Of a stretch of DNA of 64,000 nucleotides, positions 51,601 to 63,351 are shown one piece after another. The DNA comes from Anthonomus grandis grandis. Its lineage: Eukaryota; Arthropoda; Insecta; Coleoptera; Curculionidae. The stretch spans positions 7,068,001-7,132,000 of the forward strand of contig NC_065556.1 of NCBI RefSeq assembly GCF_022605725.1. Direction: 5' to 3'. Numbering within the stretch: position 1 is the stretch's first letter; every line of letters starts with the position of its first letter. The notes beneath the pieces are model-generated. The model did not search any database, was not told the origin of the DNA, and saw only the letters and a list, made by a program, of their open reading frames with translations. The translations under genes were made by a program, and so were the position numbers.

Positions 51601-54087
51601 ACAAAACCGTCGGAATTTTCCCGATAGCTCCTATAGAAGCCGAGATATCGACCTTCAAAATTTGGGTTTTTTCATTTTTCGGGTATACCCCCCCGTATCG
51701 AATTTTTTCACCAAAAATTGATTTTTTTCGAAATCAAACTAAGTATACCAGCGTCTTATTTGGGTCACCTAGATTACGAAAACACCAGGTTATAACAGGA
51801 TCCGAGCAGAACTTAAGGAATGAGAGCACTTTGAAAATCCTGAAAAAGTCGTTTTCGACGTCCGTTTTTGAGGCCAAAAATGGGCATCAAAATTGCCATA
51901 TCTCGGCTATCGTAAGAGCTGCGACCTTGCGAATGGTCTCGTTGGATTCAGAATGACGAAACTAAGACAAAACCGTCGGAATTTTCCCGATAGCTCCCAT
52001 AGAAGCCGAGATATCGACCTTCAAAATTTGGGTTTTTTCATTTTTCGGGTATAACCCCCCGTATCAAATTTTTTCACCAAAAATTGATTTTTTTCGAAAT
52101 CAAACTAAGTATACCAGCGTCTTATTTGGGTCACCTAGATTACGAAAACACCGGGTTATAACAGGATCCGAGCAGAACTAAGGGAATGAGAGCACTTTGA
52201 AAATCCTGAAAAAGTCGTTTTCGACGTCCGTTTTTGAGGCCAAAAATATGCCTCAAAAATGCCATATCTCGGCTATCGTAAGAGTTACGACCTTGCGGAT
52301 GGTCTCGTTGTCTTCAGAATGACAAAACTAAGACAAAACCGTCGGAATTTTTCCAATAGCTTCCATAGAAGCCGAGATATCGACCTTCAAAATTTGGGTT
52401 TTTTCATTTTTCGGGTATACCCCCCCGTATCGAATTTTTTCACCAAAAATTGAGTTTTTTCGAAATCAAACTAAGTATACCAGCGTCTTATTTGGGTCAC
52501 CTAGATTACGAAAACACCGGGTTATAACAGGATCCGAGCAGAACTAAGGGAATGAGAGCACTTTGAAAATCCTGAAAAAGTCGTTTTCGACGTCCGTTTT
52601 TGAGGCCAAAAATGGGCATCAAAAATGCCATATCTCGGCTATCGTAAGAGCTACGAACTTGCGGATGGTCTCGTTGGATTCAGAATGACGAAACTAAGAC
52701 AAAACCGTCGGAATTTTCCCGATAGCTCCCATAGAAGCCGAGATATCGACCTTCAAAGTTTGGGTTTTTTCATTTTTCGGGTATACCCCCCCGTATCGAA
52801 TTTTTTCACCAAAAATTGAGTTTTTTCGAAATCAAACTAAGTATACCAGCGTCTTATTTGGGTCACCTAGATTACGAAAACACCGGGTTATAACAGGATC
52901 CGAGCAGAACTAAGGGAATGAGAGCACTTTGAAAATCCTGAAAAAGTCGTTTCGACGTCCGTTTTTGACGCCAAAAATGGGCATCAAAAATGCCATATCT
53001 CGGCTATCGTAAGAGTTACGACCTTGCGGATGGTCTCGTTGTTTTCAGAATGACAAAACTAAGACAAAACCGTCGGAATTTTTCCGATAGCTTCCAAAGA
53101 AGCCGAGATATCGACCTTCAAAATTTGGGTTTTTTCATTTTTCGGGTATACCCCTCGTATCGAATTTTTTTACCAAAAATTGATTTTTTTCGAAATCAAA
53201 CTAAGTATACCAGCGTCTTATTTGGGTCACCTAGATTACGAAAACACCGGGTTATAACAGGATCCGAGCAGAACTTAGGGAATGAGAGCACTTTGAAAAT
53301 CCTGAAAAAGTCGTTTTCGACGTCCGTTTTTGAGGCCAAAAATGGGCATCAAAATTGCCATATCTCGGCTATCGTAAGAGCTACGACCTTGCGAATGGTC
53401 TCGTTGGATTCAGAATGACGAAACTAAGACAAAACCGTCGGAATTTTTCCCGATAGCTTCCATAGAAGCCGAGATATCGACCTTCAAAATTTGGGTTTTT
53501 TCATTTTTCGGGTATACCCCCCCGTATCAAATTTTTTCACCAAAAATTGATTTTTTTCGAAATCAAACTAAGTATACCAGCGTCTTATTTGGGTCACCTA
53601 GATTACGAAAACACCAAGTTATAACAGGATCCGAGCAGAACTAAGGGAATGAGAGCACTTTGAAAATCCTGAAAAAGTCGTTTTCGACGTCCGTTTTTGA
53701 GGCCAAAAATGGGCATCAAAAATGCCATATCTCGGCTATCGTAAGAGCTACGAACTTGCGGATGGTTTCGTTGGATTCAGAATGACGAGACTAAGACAAA
53801 ACCGTCGGAATTTTCCTGATAGCTCCTATAGAAGCCGAGATATCGACCTTCAAAATTTGGGTTTTTTCATTTTTCGGGTATACCCCCCCGTATCAAATTT
53901 TTTCACCAAAAATTGATTTTTTTCGAAATCAAACTAAGTATACCAGCGTCTTATTTGGGTCACCTAGATTACGAAAACACCAAGTGATAACAGGATCCGA
54001 GCAGAACTAAGGGAATGAGAGCACTTTGAAAATCCTGAAAAAGTCGTTTTCGACGTCCGTTTTTGAGGCCAAAAATGGGCATCAAAA

Positions 54088-54222
54088 ATGCCATATCTCG
54101 GCTATCGTAAAACACCGGGTTATAACAGGATCCGAGCAGAACTAAGGGAATGAGAGCACTTTGAAAATCCTGAAAAAGTCGTTTTCGACGTCCGTTTTTG
54201 AGGCCAAAAATGGGCATCAAAA
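54088..54222 (+). repeat. 135-bp short unit 9
   Basis: Block E2 counterpart of 42804 (offset 11,284). Confidence 0.92.
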
Positions 54223-55321
54223 ATGCCATATCTCGGCTATCGTAAGAGTTACGACCTTGCGGATGGTCTCGTTGTTTTCAGAATGACAAAACTAAGACAA
54301 AACCGTCGGAATTTTTTCGATAGCTTCCATAGAAGCCGAGATATCGACCTTCAAAATTTGGGTTTTTTCATTTTTCGGGTATACCCCCCCGTATCGAATT
54401 TTTTCACCAAAAATTGATTTTTTTCGAAATCAAACTAAGTATACCAGCGTCTTATTTGGGTCACCTAGATTACGAAAACACCGGGTTATAACAGGATCCG
54501 AGCAGAACTAAGGGAATGAGAGCACTTTGAAAATCCTGAAAAAGTCGTTTTCGACGTCCGTTTTTGAGGCCAAAAATGGGCATCAAAAATGCCATATCTC
54601 GGATATCGTAAGAGTTACGACCTTGCGGATGGTCTCGTTGTTTTCAGAATGACAAAACTAAGACAAAACCGTCGGAATTTTTTCGATAGCTTCCATAGAA
54701 GCCGAGATATCGACCTTCAAAATTTGGGTTTTTTCATTTTTCGGGTATACCCCCCCGTATCGAATTTTTTCACCAAAAATTGATTTTTTCCGAAATCAAA
54801 CTAAGTATACCAGCGTCTTACTTGGGTCACCTAGATTACGAAAACACCGGGTTATAACAGGATCCGAGAAGAACTAAGGGAATGAGAGCACTTTGAAAAT
54901 CCTGAAAAAGTCGTTTTCGACGTCCGTTTTTGAGGCCAAAAATGGGCATCAAAAATGCCATATCTCGGCTATCGTAAGAGCTACGACCTTGCGGATGGTC
55001 TCATTGTTTTCAGAATGACAAAGCTAAGACAAAACCGTCGGAATTTTTTTCAATAGCTTCCATAGAAGCCGAGATATCGACCTTCAAAATTTGGGTTTTT
55101 TTATTTTTCGGGTATACCCACCCGTATCGAATTTTTTCACCAAAAACTGATTTTTTTCGAAATTAAACTAAGTATACCAGCGTCTTGTTTGGGTCACCTA
55201 GATTACGAAAACACCAGGTTATAACAGGATCCGAGCAGAACTTAGGGAATGAGAGCACTTCGAAAATCCTGAAAAAGTCGTTTTCGACGTCCGTTTTTGA
55301 GGCCAAAAATGGGCATCAAAA

Positions 55322-55456
55322 ATGCCATATCTCGGCTATCGTAAAACACCGGGTTATAACAGGATCCGAGCAGAACTAAGGGAATGAGAGCACTTTGAAA
55401 ATCCTGAAAAAGTCGTTTTCGACGTCCGTTTTTGAGGCCAAAAATGGGCATCAAAA
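55322..55456 (+). repeat. 135-bp short unit 10
   Basis: Block E2 counterpart of 44038 (offset 11,284). Confidence 0.92.
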
Positions 55457-57285
55457 ATGCCATATCTCGGCTATCGTAAGAGTTACGACCTTGCGGATGG
55501 TCTCGTTGTTTTCAGAATGACAAAACTAAGACAAAACCGTCGGAATTTTTTCGATAGCTTCCATAGAAGCCGAGATATCGACCTTCAAAATTTGGGTTTT
55601 TTCATTTTTCGGGTATACCCCCCCGTATAGAATTTTTTCACCAAAAATTGAGTTTTTTCGAAATCAAACTAAGTATACCAGCGTCTTATTTGGGTCACCT
55701 AGATTACGAAAACACCGGGTTATAACAGGATCCGAGCAGAACTTAGGGAATGAGAGCACTTTGAAAATCCTGAAAAAGTCGTTTTCGACGTCTGTTTTTG
55801 AGGCCAAAAATGGGCATGGAAATGCTATATCCCGGCTATCGTAAGATCTACGACCTTGCGGATGGTCTCGTTGGATTCAAAATGACGAAACTAAGACAAA
55901 ACCGTCGGAATTTTATCGATAGCTCCCATAGAAGCCGAGATATCGACCTTCAAAGTTTGGGTCTTTTCATTTTTCGGGTATACCCCCCCGTATCGAATTT
56001 TTTCACCAAAAATTGAAATTTTTCGAAATCAAACTAAGTATACCAGCGTCTTATTTGGGTCACCTAGATTACGAAAACACCAAGTTATAACAGGATCCGA
56101 GCAGAACTAAGGGAATGAGAGCACTTTGAAAATCCTGAAAAAGTCGTTTTCGACGTCCGTTTTTGAGGCCAAAAATATGCATCAAAAATGCCATATTTCG
56201 GCTATCGTAAGAGTTACGACCTTGCGGATGGTCTCGTTGTTTTCAGAATGACAAAACTAAGACAAAACCGTCGGAATTTTTCCGATAGCTTCCATAGAAG
56301 CCGAGATATCGACCTTCAAAATTTGGGTTTTTTCATTTTTCGGGTATACCCCCCGTATCGAATTTTTTCACCAAAAATTGATTTTTTTCGAAATCAAACT
56401 AAGTATACCAGCGTCTTATTTGGGTCACCTAGATTACGAAAACACCGGGTTATAACAGGATCCGAGCAGAACTAAGGGAATGAGAGCACTTTGAAAATCC
56501 TGAAAAAGTCGTTTTCGACGTCCGTTTATGAGGCCAAAAATGGGCATCAAAATTGCCATATCTCGGCTATCGTAAGAGCTACGACCTTGCGGATGGTCTC
56601 ATTGTTTTCAGAATGACAAAACTAAGACAAAACCGTCGGAATTTTTTTCAATAGCTTCCATAGAAGCCGAGATATCGACCTTCAAAATTTGGGTTTTTTC
56701 ATTTTTCGGGTATACCCCCCCGTATCGAATTTTTTCACCAAAAATTGATTTTTTTCGAAATCAAACTAAGTATACCAGCGTCTTATTTGGGTCACCTAGA
56801 TTACGAAAACACCGGGTTATAACAGGATCCGAGCAGAACTAAGGGAATGAGAGCACTTTGAAAATCCTGAAAAAGTCGTTTTCGACGTCCGTTTTTGAGG
56901 CCAAAAATGGGCATCAAAAATGCCATATCTCGGCTATCGTAAGAGTTACGACCTTGCGGATGGTCTCGTTGTTTTCAGAATGACAAAACTAAGACAAAAC
57001 CGTCGGAATTTTTTCGATAGCTTCCATAGAAGCCGAGATATCGACCTTCAAAATTTGGGTTTTTTCATTTTTCGGGTATACCCCCCCGTATCGAATTTTT
57101 TCACCAAAAATTGATTTTTTTCGAAATCAAACTAAGTATACCAGCGTCTTATTTGGGTCACCTAGATTACGAAAACACCGGGTTATAACAGGATCCGAGC
57201 AGAACTAAGGGAATGAGAGCACTTTGAAAATCCTGAAAAAGTCGTTTTCGACGTCCGTTTTTGAGGCCAAAAATGGGCATCAAAA

Positions 57286-57419
57286 TTGCCATATCTCGGC
57301 TATCGTAAAACACCGGGTTATAACAGGATCCGAGCAGAACTAAGGGAATGAGAGCACTTTGAAAATCCTGAAAAAGTCGTTCTCGACGTCTGTTTTTGAG
57401 GCCAAAAATGGGCATGGAA
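57286..57419 (+). repeat. 134-bp short unit 11
   Basis: Block E2 counterpart of 46002. It shares 'gtcgttctcgacgtctg' with it; the related unit at 61850 has 'gtcgttttcg' instead. Confidence 0.92.
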
Positions 57420-58516
57420 ATGCTATATCCCGGCTATCGTAAGATCTACGACCTTGCGGATGGTCTCGTTGGATTCAAAATGACGAAACTAAGACAAAAC
57501 CGTCGGAATTTTCCCGATAGCTCCCATAGAAGCCGAGATATCGACCTTCAAAGTTTGGGTTTTTTCATTTTTCGGGTATACCCCCCCGTATCGAATTTTT
57601 TCACCAAAAATTGATTTTTTCCGAAATTAAACTAAGTATACCAGCATCTTATATGGGTTACCTAGATTACGAAAACATCGGGTTATAACAGGATCCGAGC
57701 AGAACTAAGAAAATGAGAGCACTTTGAAAATCCTGAAAAAGTCGTTATCGACGTCCGTTTTTGAGGCCAAAAATATGCATCAAAATTGCCATATCTCGGC
57801 TATCGTAAGAGCTACGACCTTGCGGATGGTCTCGTTGTTTTCAGAATGACAAAACTAAGACAAAACCGTCGGAATTTTTCCGATAGCTTCCATAGAAGCC
57901 GAGATATCGACCTTCAAAATTTGGGTTTTTTCATTTTTCGGGTATACCCCCCGTATCGAATTTTTTCACCAAAAATTGATTTTTTTCGAAATCAAACTAA
58001 GTATACCAGCGTCTTATTTGGGTCACCTAGATTACGAAAACACCGGGTTATAACAGGATCCGAGCAGAACTAAGGGAATGAGAGCACTTTGAAAATCCTG
58101 AAAAAGTCGTTTTCGACGTCCGTTTTTGAGGCCAAAAATGGGCATCAAAAATGCCATATCTCGGCTATCGTAAGAGCTACGGACTTGCGGATGGTTTCGT
58201 TGGATTCAGAATGACGAGACTAAGACAAAACCGTCGGAATTTTCCCGATGGCTCCTATAGAAGCCGAGATATCGACCTTCAAAATTTGGGTTTTTTCATT
58301 TTTTGGGTATACCCCCCCGTATCAAATTTGTTCACCAAAAATTGATTTTTTTCGAAATTAAACTAAGTATACCAGCGTCTTATTTGGCTCACCTAGATTA
58401 CGAAAACACCAGGTTATAACAGGATCCGAGCAGAACTAAGGGAATGAGAGCACTTCGAAAATCCTGAAAAAGTCGTTTTCGACGTCCGTTTTTGAGGCCA
58501 AAAATGGGCATCAAAA

Positions 58517-58651
58517 ATGCCATATCTCGGCTATCGTAAAACACCGGGTTATAACAGGATCCGAGCAGAACTAAGGGAATGAGAGCACTTTGAAAATCCT
58601 GAAAAAGTCGTTTTCGACGTCCGTTTTTGAGGCCAAAAATGGGCATCAAAA
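58517..58651 (+). repeat. 135-bp short unit 12
   Basis: Block E2 counterpart of 47233, with the same 'ttggctcacc' upstream. Confidence 0.92.
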
Positions 58652-60115
58652 ATGCCATATCTCGGCTATCGTAAGAGTTACGACCTTGCGGATGGTCTCG
58701 TTGTTTTCAGAATGACAAAACTAAGACAAAACCGTTGGAATTTTTTCGATAGCTTCCATAGAAGCCGAGATATCGACCTTCAAAATTTGGGTTTTTTCAT
58801 TTTTCGGGTATACCCCCCCGTATCGAATTTTTTCACCAAAAATTGATTTTTTTCGAAATCAAACTAAGTATACCAGCGTCTTATTTGGGTCACCTAGATT
58901 ACGAAAACACCGGGTTATAACAGGATCCGAGCAGAACTAAGGGAATGAGAGCACTTTGAAAATCCTGAAAAAGTCGTTTTCGACGTCCGTTTTTGAGGCC
59001 AAAAATGGGCATCAAAAATGCCATATCTCGGCTATCGTAAGAGCTACGAACTTGCGGATGGTTTCGTTGGATTCAGACTGACGAGACTAAGACAAAACCG
59101 TCGGAATTTTCCCGATAGCTCCTATAGAAGCCGAGATATCGACCTTCAAAATTTGGGTTTTTTCATTTTTCGGGTATACCCCCCCGTATCAAATTTTTTC
59201 ACCAAAAATTGATTTTTTTCGAAATCAAACTAAGTATACCAGCGTCTTATTTGGGTCACCTAGATTACGAAAACACCAAGTGATAACAGGATCCGAGCAG
59301 AACTAAGGGAATGAGAGCACTTTGAAAATCCTGAAAAAGTCGTTTTCGACGTCCGTTTTTGAGGCCAAAAATGGGCATCAAAAATGCCATATCTCGGCTA
59401 TCGTAAGAGTTACGACCTTGCGGATGGTCTCGTTGTTTTCAGAATGACAAAACTAAGACAAAACCGTCGGAATTTTTTCGATAGCTTTCATAGAAGCCGA
59501 GATATCGACCTTCAAAATTTGGGTTTTTTCATTTTTCGGGTATACCCCCCCGTATCGAATTTTTTCACCAGAAATTGATTTTTTTCGAAATCAAACTAAG
59601 TATACCAGCGTCTTATTTGGGTCACCTAGATTACGAAAACACCAGGTTATAACAGGTTCCAAGCAGAACTTAGGAAATGAGAGCACTTTGAAAATCCTGA
59701 AAAAGTCGTTTTTGACGTCCGTTTTTGAGGCCAAAAATATGCATCAAAAATGCCATATCTCGGCTATCGTAAGAGCTACGAACTTGCGGATGGTTTCGTT
59801 GGATTCAGAATGACGAGACTAAGACAAAACCGTCGGAATTTTCCCGATAGCTCCTATAGAAGCCGAGATATCGACCTTCAAAATTTGGGTTTTTTCATTT
59901 TTCGGGTATACCCCCCCGTATCGAATTTTTTCACCAGAAATTGATTTTTTTCGAAATCAAACTAAGTATACCAGCGTCTTATTTGGGTCACCTAGATTAC
60001 GAAAACACCAAGTTATAACAGGATCCGAGCAGAACTAAGGGAATGAGAGCACTTTGAAAATCCTGAAAAAGTCGTTTTCGACGTCCGTTTTTGAGGCCAA
60101 AAATGGGCATCAAAA

Positions 60116-60250
60116 ATGCCATATCTCGGCTATCGTAAAACACCGGGTTATAACAGGATCCGAGCAGAACTAAGGGAATGAGAGCACTTTGAAAATCCTG
60201 AAAAAGTCGTTTTCGACGTCCGTTTTTGAGGCCAAAAATGGGCATCAAAA
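60116..60250 (+). repeat. 135-bp short unit 13
   Basis: Same junction. It follows a unit with 'caccagaaattg' (about 59933) that ends in 'ccaagttataac'. Confidence 0.92.
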
Positions 60251-61348
60251 ATGCCATATCTCGGCTATCGTAAGAGTTACGACCTTGCGGATGGTCTCGT
60301 TGTTTTCAGAATGACAAAACTAAGACAAAACCGTCGGAATTTTTTCGATAGCTTCCATAGAAGCCGAGATATCGACCTTCAAAATTTGGGTTTTTTCATT
60401 TTTCGGGTATACCCCCCCGTATCGAATTTTTTCACCAAAAATTGATTTTTTTCGAAATCAAACTAAGTATACCAGCGTCTTATTTGGGTCACCTAGATTA
60501 CGAAAACACCAGGTTATAACAGGTTCCAAGCAGAACTTAGGAAATGAGAGCACTTTGAAAATCCTGAAAAAGTCGTTTTCGACGTCCGTTTTTGAGGCCA
60601 AAAATGGGCATCAAAATTGCCATATCTCGGCTATCGTAAGAGCTACGACCTTGCGAATGGTCTCGTTCGATTCAGAATGACGAAACTAAGACAAAACCGT
60701 CGGAATTTTCCCGATAGCTCCCATAGAAGCCGAGATATCGACCTTCAAAATTTGGGTTTTTTCATTTTTCGGGTATACCCCCCCGTATCGAATTTTTTCA
60801 CCAAAAATTGATTTTTTTCGAAATCAAACTAAGTATACCAGCGTGTTATTTGGGTCACCTAGATTACGAAAACACCAAGTTATAACAGGATCCGAGCAGA
60901 ACTAAGGGAATGAGAGCACTTTGAAAATCCTGAAAAAGTCGTTTTCGACGTCCGTTTTTGAGGCCAAAAATATGCATCAAAAATGCCATATTTCGGCTAT
61001 CGTAAGAGTTACGACCTTGCGGATGGTCTCGTTGTTTTCAGAATGACAAAACTAAGACAAAACCGTCGGAATTTTTCCGATAGCTTCCATAGAAGCCGAG
61101 ATATCGACCTTCAAAATTTGGGTTTTTTCATTTTTCGGGTATACCCCCCCGTATCGAATTTTTTCACCAAAAATTGATTTTTTTCGAAATCAAACTAAGT
61201 ATACCAGCGTCTTATTTGGGTCACCTATATTACGAAAACACCGGGTTATAACAGGATGCGAGCAGAACTAAGGGAATGAGAGCACTTTGAAAATCCTGAA
61301 AAAGTCGTTTTCGACGTCCGTTTTTGAGGCCAAAAATGGGCATCAAAA

Positions 61349-61483
61349 ATGCCATATCTCGGCTATCGTAAAACACCGGGTTATAACAGGATCCGAGCAG
61401 AACTAAGGGAATGAGAGCACTTTGAAAATCCTGAAAAAGTCGTTTTCGACGTCCGTTTTTGAGGCCAAAAATGGGCATCAAAA
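61349..61483 (+). repeat. 135-bp short unit 14
   Basis: Same junction. It is preceded by private changes 'cacctatatt' (about 61227) and 'aggatgcgag' (about 61257). Only 366 bp separate its end from the next short unit. Confidence 0.92.
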
Positions 61484-61849
61484 ATGCCATATCTCGGCTA
61501 TCGTAAGAGTTACGACCTTGCGGATGGTCTCGTTGTTTTCAGAATGACAAAACTAAGACAAAACCGTCGGAATTTTTTCGATAGCTTCCATAGAAGCCGA
61601 GATATCGACCTTCAAAATTTGGGTTTTTTCATTTTTCGGGTATACCCCCCCGTATCGAATTTTTTCACCAAAAATTGATTTTTTTCGAAATCAAACTAAG
61701 TATACCAGCGTCTTATTTGGGTCACCTAGATTACGAAAACACCGGGTTATAACAGGATCCGAGCAGAACTAAGGGAATGAGAGCACTTTGAAAATCCTGA
61801 AAAAGTCGTTTTCGACGTCCGTTTTTGAGGCCAAAAATGGGCATCAAAA

Positions 61850-61983
61850 TTGCCATATCTCGGCTATCGTAAAACACCGGGTTATAACAGGATCCGAGCA
61901 GAACTAAGGGAATGAGAGCACTTTGAAAATCCTGAAAAAGTCGTTTTCGACGTCTGTTTTTGAGGCCAAAAATGGGCATGGAA
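61850..61983 (+). repeat. 134-bp short unit 15
   Basis: Same variant as 46002 and 57286 ('caaaattgcc', then 'gggcatggaaatgc'). Confidence 0.92.
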
Positions 61984-62349
61984 ATGCTATATCCCGGCTA
62001 TCGTAAGATCTACGACCTTGCGGATGGTCTCGTTGGATTCAAAATGACGAAACTAAGACAAAACCGTCGGAATTTTCCCGATAGCTCCCATAGAAGCCGA
62101 GATATCGACCTTCAAAGTTTGGGTTTTTTCATTTTTCGGGTATACCCCCCCGTATCGAATTTTTTCACCAAAAATTGATTTTTTCCGAAATTAAACTAAG
62201 TATACCAGCATCTTATATGGGTTACCTAGATTACGAAAACACCAGGTTATAACAGGATCCGAGCAGAACTAAGGGAATGAGAGCACTTCGAAAATCCTGA
62301 AAAAGTCGTTTTCGACGTCCGTTTTTGAGGCCAAAAATGGGCATCAAAA

Positions 62350-62484
62350 ATGCCATATCTCGGCTATCGTAAAACACCGGGTTATAACAGGATCCGAGCA
62401 GAACTAAGGGAATGAGAGCACTTTGAAAATCCTGAAAAAGTCGTTTTCGACGTCCGTTTTTGAGGCCAAAAATGGGCATCAAAA
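62350..62484 (+). repeat. 135-bp short unit 16
   Basis: Same junction with 'cacttcgaaaa' upstream. Its left neighbour is a type II unit with 'ttatatgggttacc', a combination not seen at other short units. Confidence 0.92.
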
Positions 62485-63216
62485 ATGCCATATCTCGGCT
62501 ATCGTAAGAGTTACGACCTTGCGGATGGTCTCGTTGTTTTCAGAATGACAAAACTAAGAAAAAACCGTCGGAATTTTTTCGATAGCTTCCATAGAAGCCG
62601 AGATATCGACCTTCAAAATTTGGGTTTTTTCATTTTTCGGGTATACCCCCCCGTATCGAATTTTTTCACCAAAAATTGATTTTTTTCGAAATCAAACTAA
62701 GTATACCAGCGTCTTATTTGGGTCACCTAGATTACGAAAACACCGGGTTATAACAGGATCCGAGCAGAACTAAGGGAATGAGAGCACTTTGAAAATCCTG
62801 AAAAAGTCGTTTTCGACGTCCGTTTTTGAGGCCAAAAATGGGCATCAAAAATGCCATATCTCGGCTATCGTAAGAGTTACGACCTTGCGGATGGTCTCGT
62901 TGTTTTCAGAATGACGAGACTAAGACAAAACCGTCGGAATTTTCCCGATAGCTCCTATAGAAGCCGAGATATCGACCTTCAAAATTTGGGTTTTTTTATT
63001 TTTCGGGTATACCCCCCCGTATCAAATTTGTTCACCAAAAATTGATTTTTTTCGAAATTAAACTAAGTATACCAGCGTCTTATTTGGGTCACCTAGATTA
63101 CGAAAACACCAGGTTATAACAGGATCCGAGCAGAACTAAGGGAATGAGAGCACTTCGAAAATCCTGAAAAAGTCGTTTTCGACGTCCGTTTTTGAGGCCA
63201 AAAATGGGCATCAAAA

Positions 63217-63351
63217 ATGCCATATCTCGGCTATCGTAAAACACCGGGTTATAACAGGATCCGAGCAGAACTAAGGGAATGAGAGCACTTTGAAAATCCT
63301 GAAAAAGTCGTTTTCGACGTCCGTTTTTGAGGCCAAAAATGGGCATCAAAA
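63217..63351 (+). repeat. 135-bp short unit 17
   Basis: Same junction, preceded by 'aaatttgttcacc' and 'cacttcgaaaa' as at 48466. The following unit has 'ctaagaaaaaacc' and an eight-C run. Confidence 0.92.

Larger units (their letters stand above)
48864..59397 (+). repeat. Block E2, right copy of the ~10.5-kb duplication
   Basis: It starts about 750 bp after block E1 ends, so the two are almost head to tail. The right boundary is at 48114/59398 (A in 'cggatatcg' versus C), and the following unit then differs in type. A two-base difference in the first monomer (48967: 'gcggttggtttcgtttgattc') sets it apart from 36586. Confidence 0.87.

Noticed and set aside
36483..59397. The large duplication as a pure assembly error
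   Set aside because: The copies differ at several separate sites and by a three-monomer segment, which favours real duplication. I cannot exclude misassembly without reads, so the check is listed under findings.
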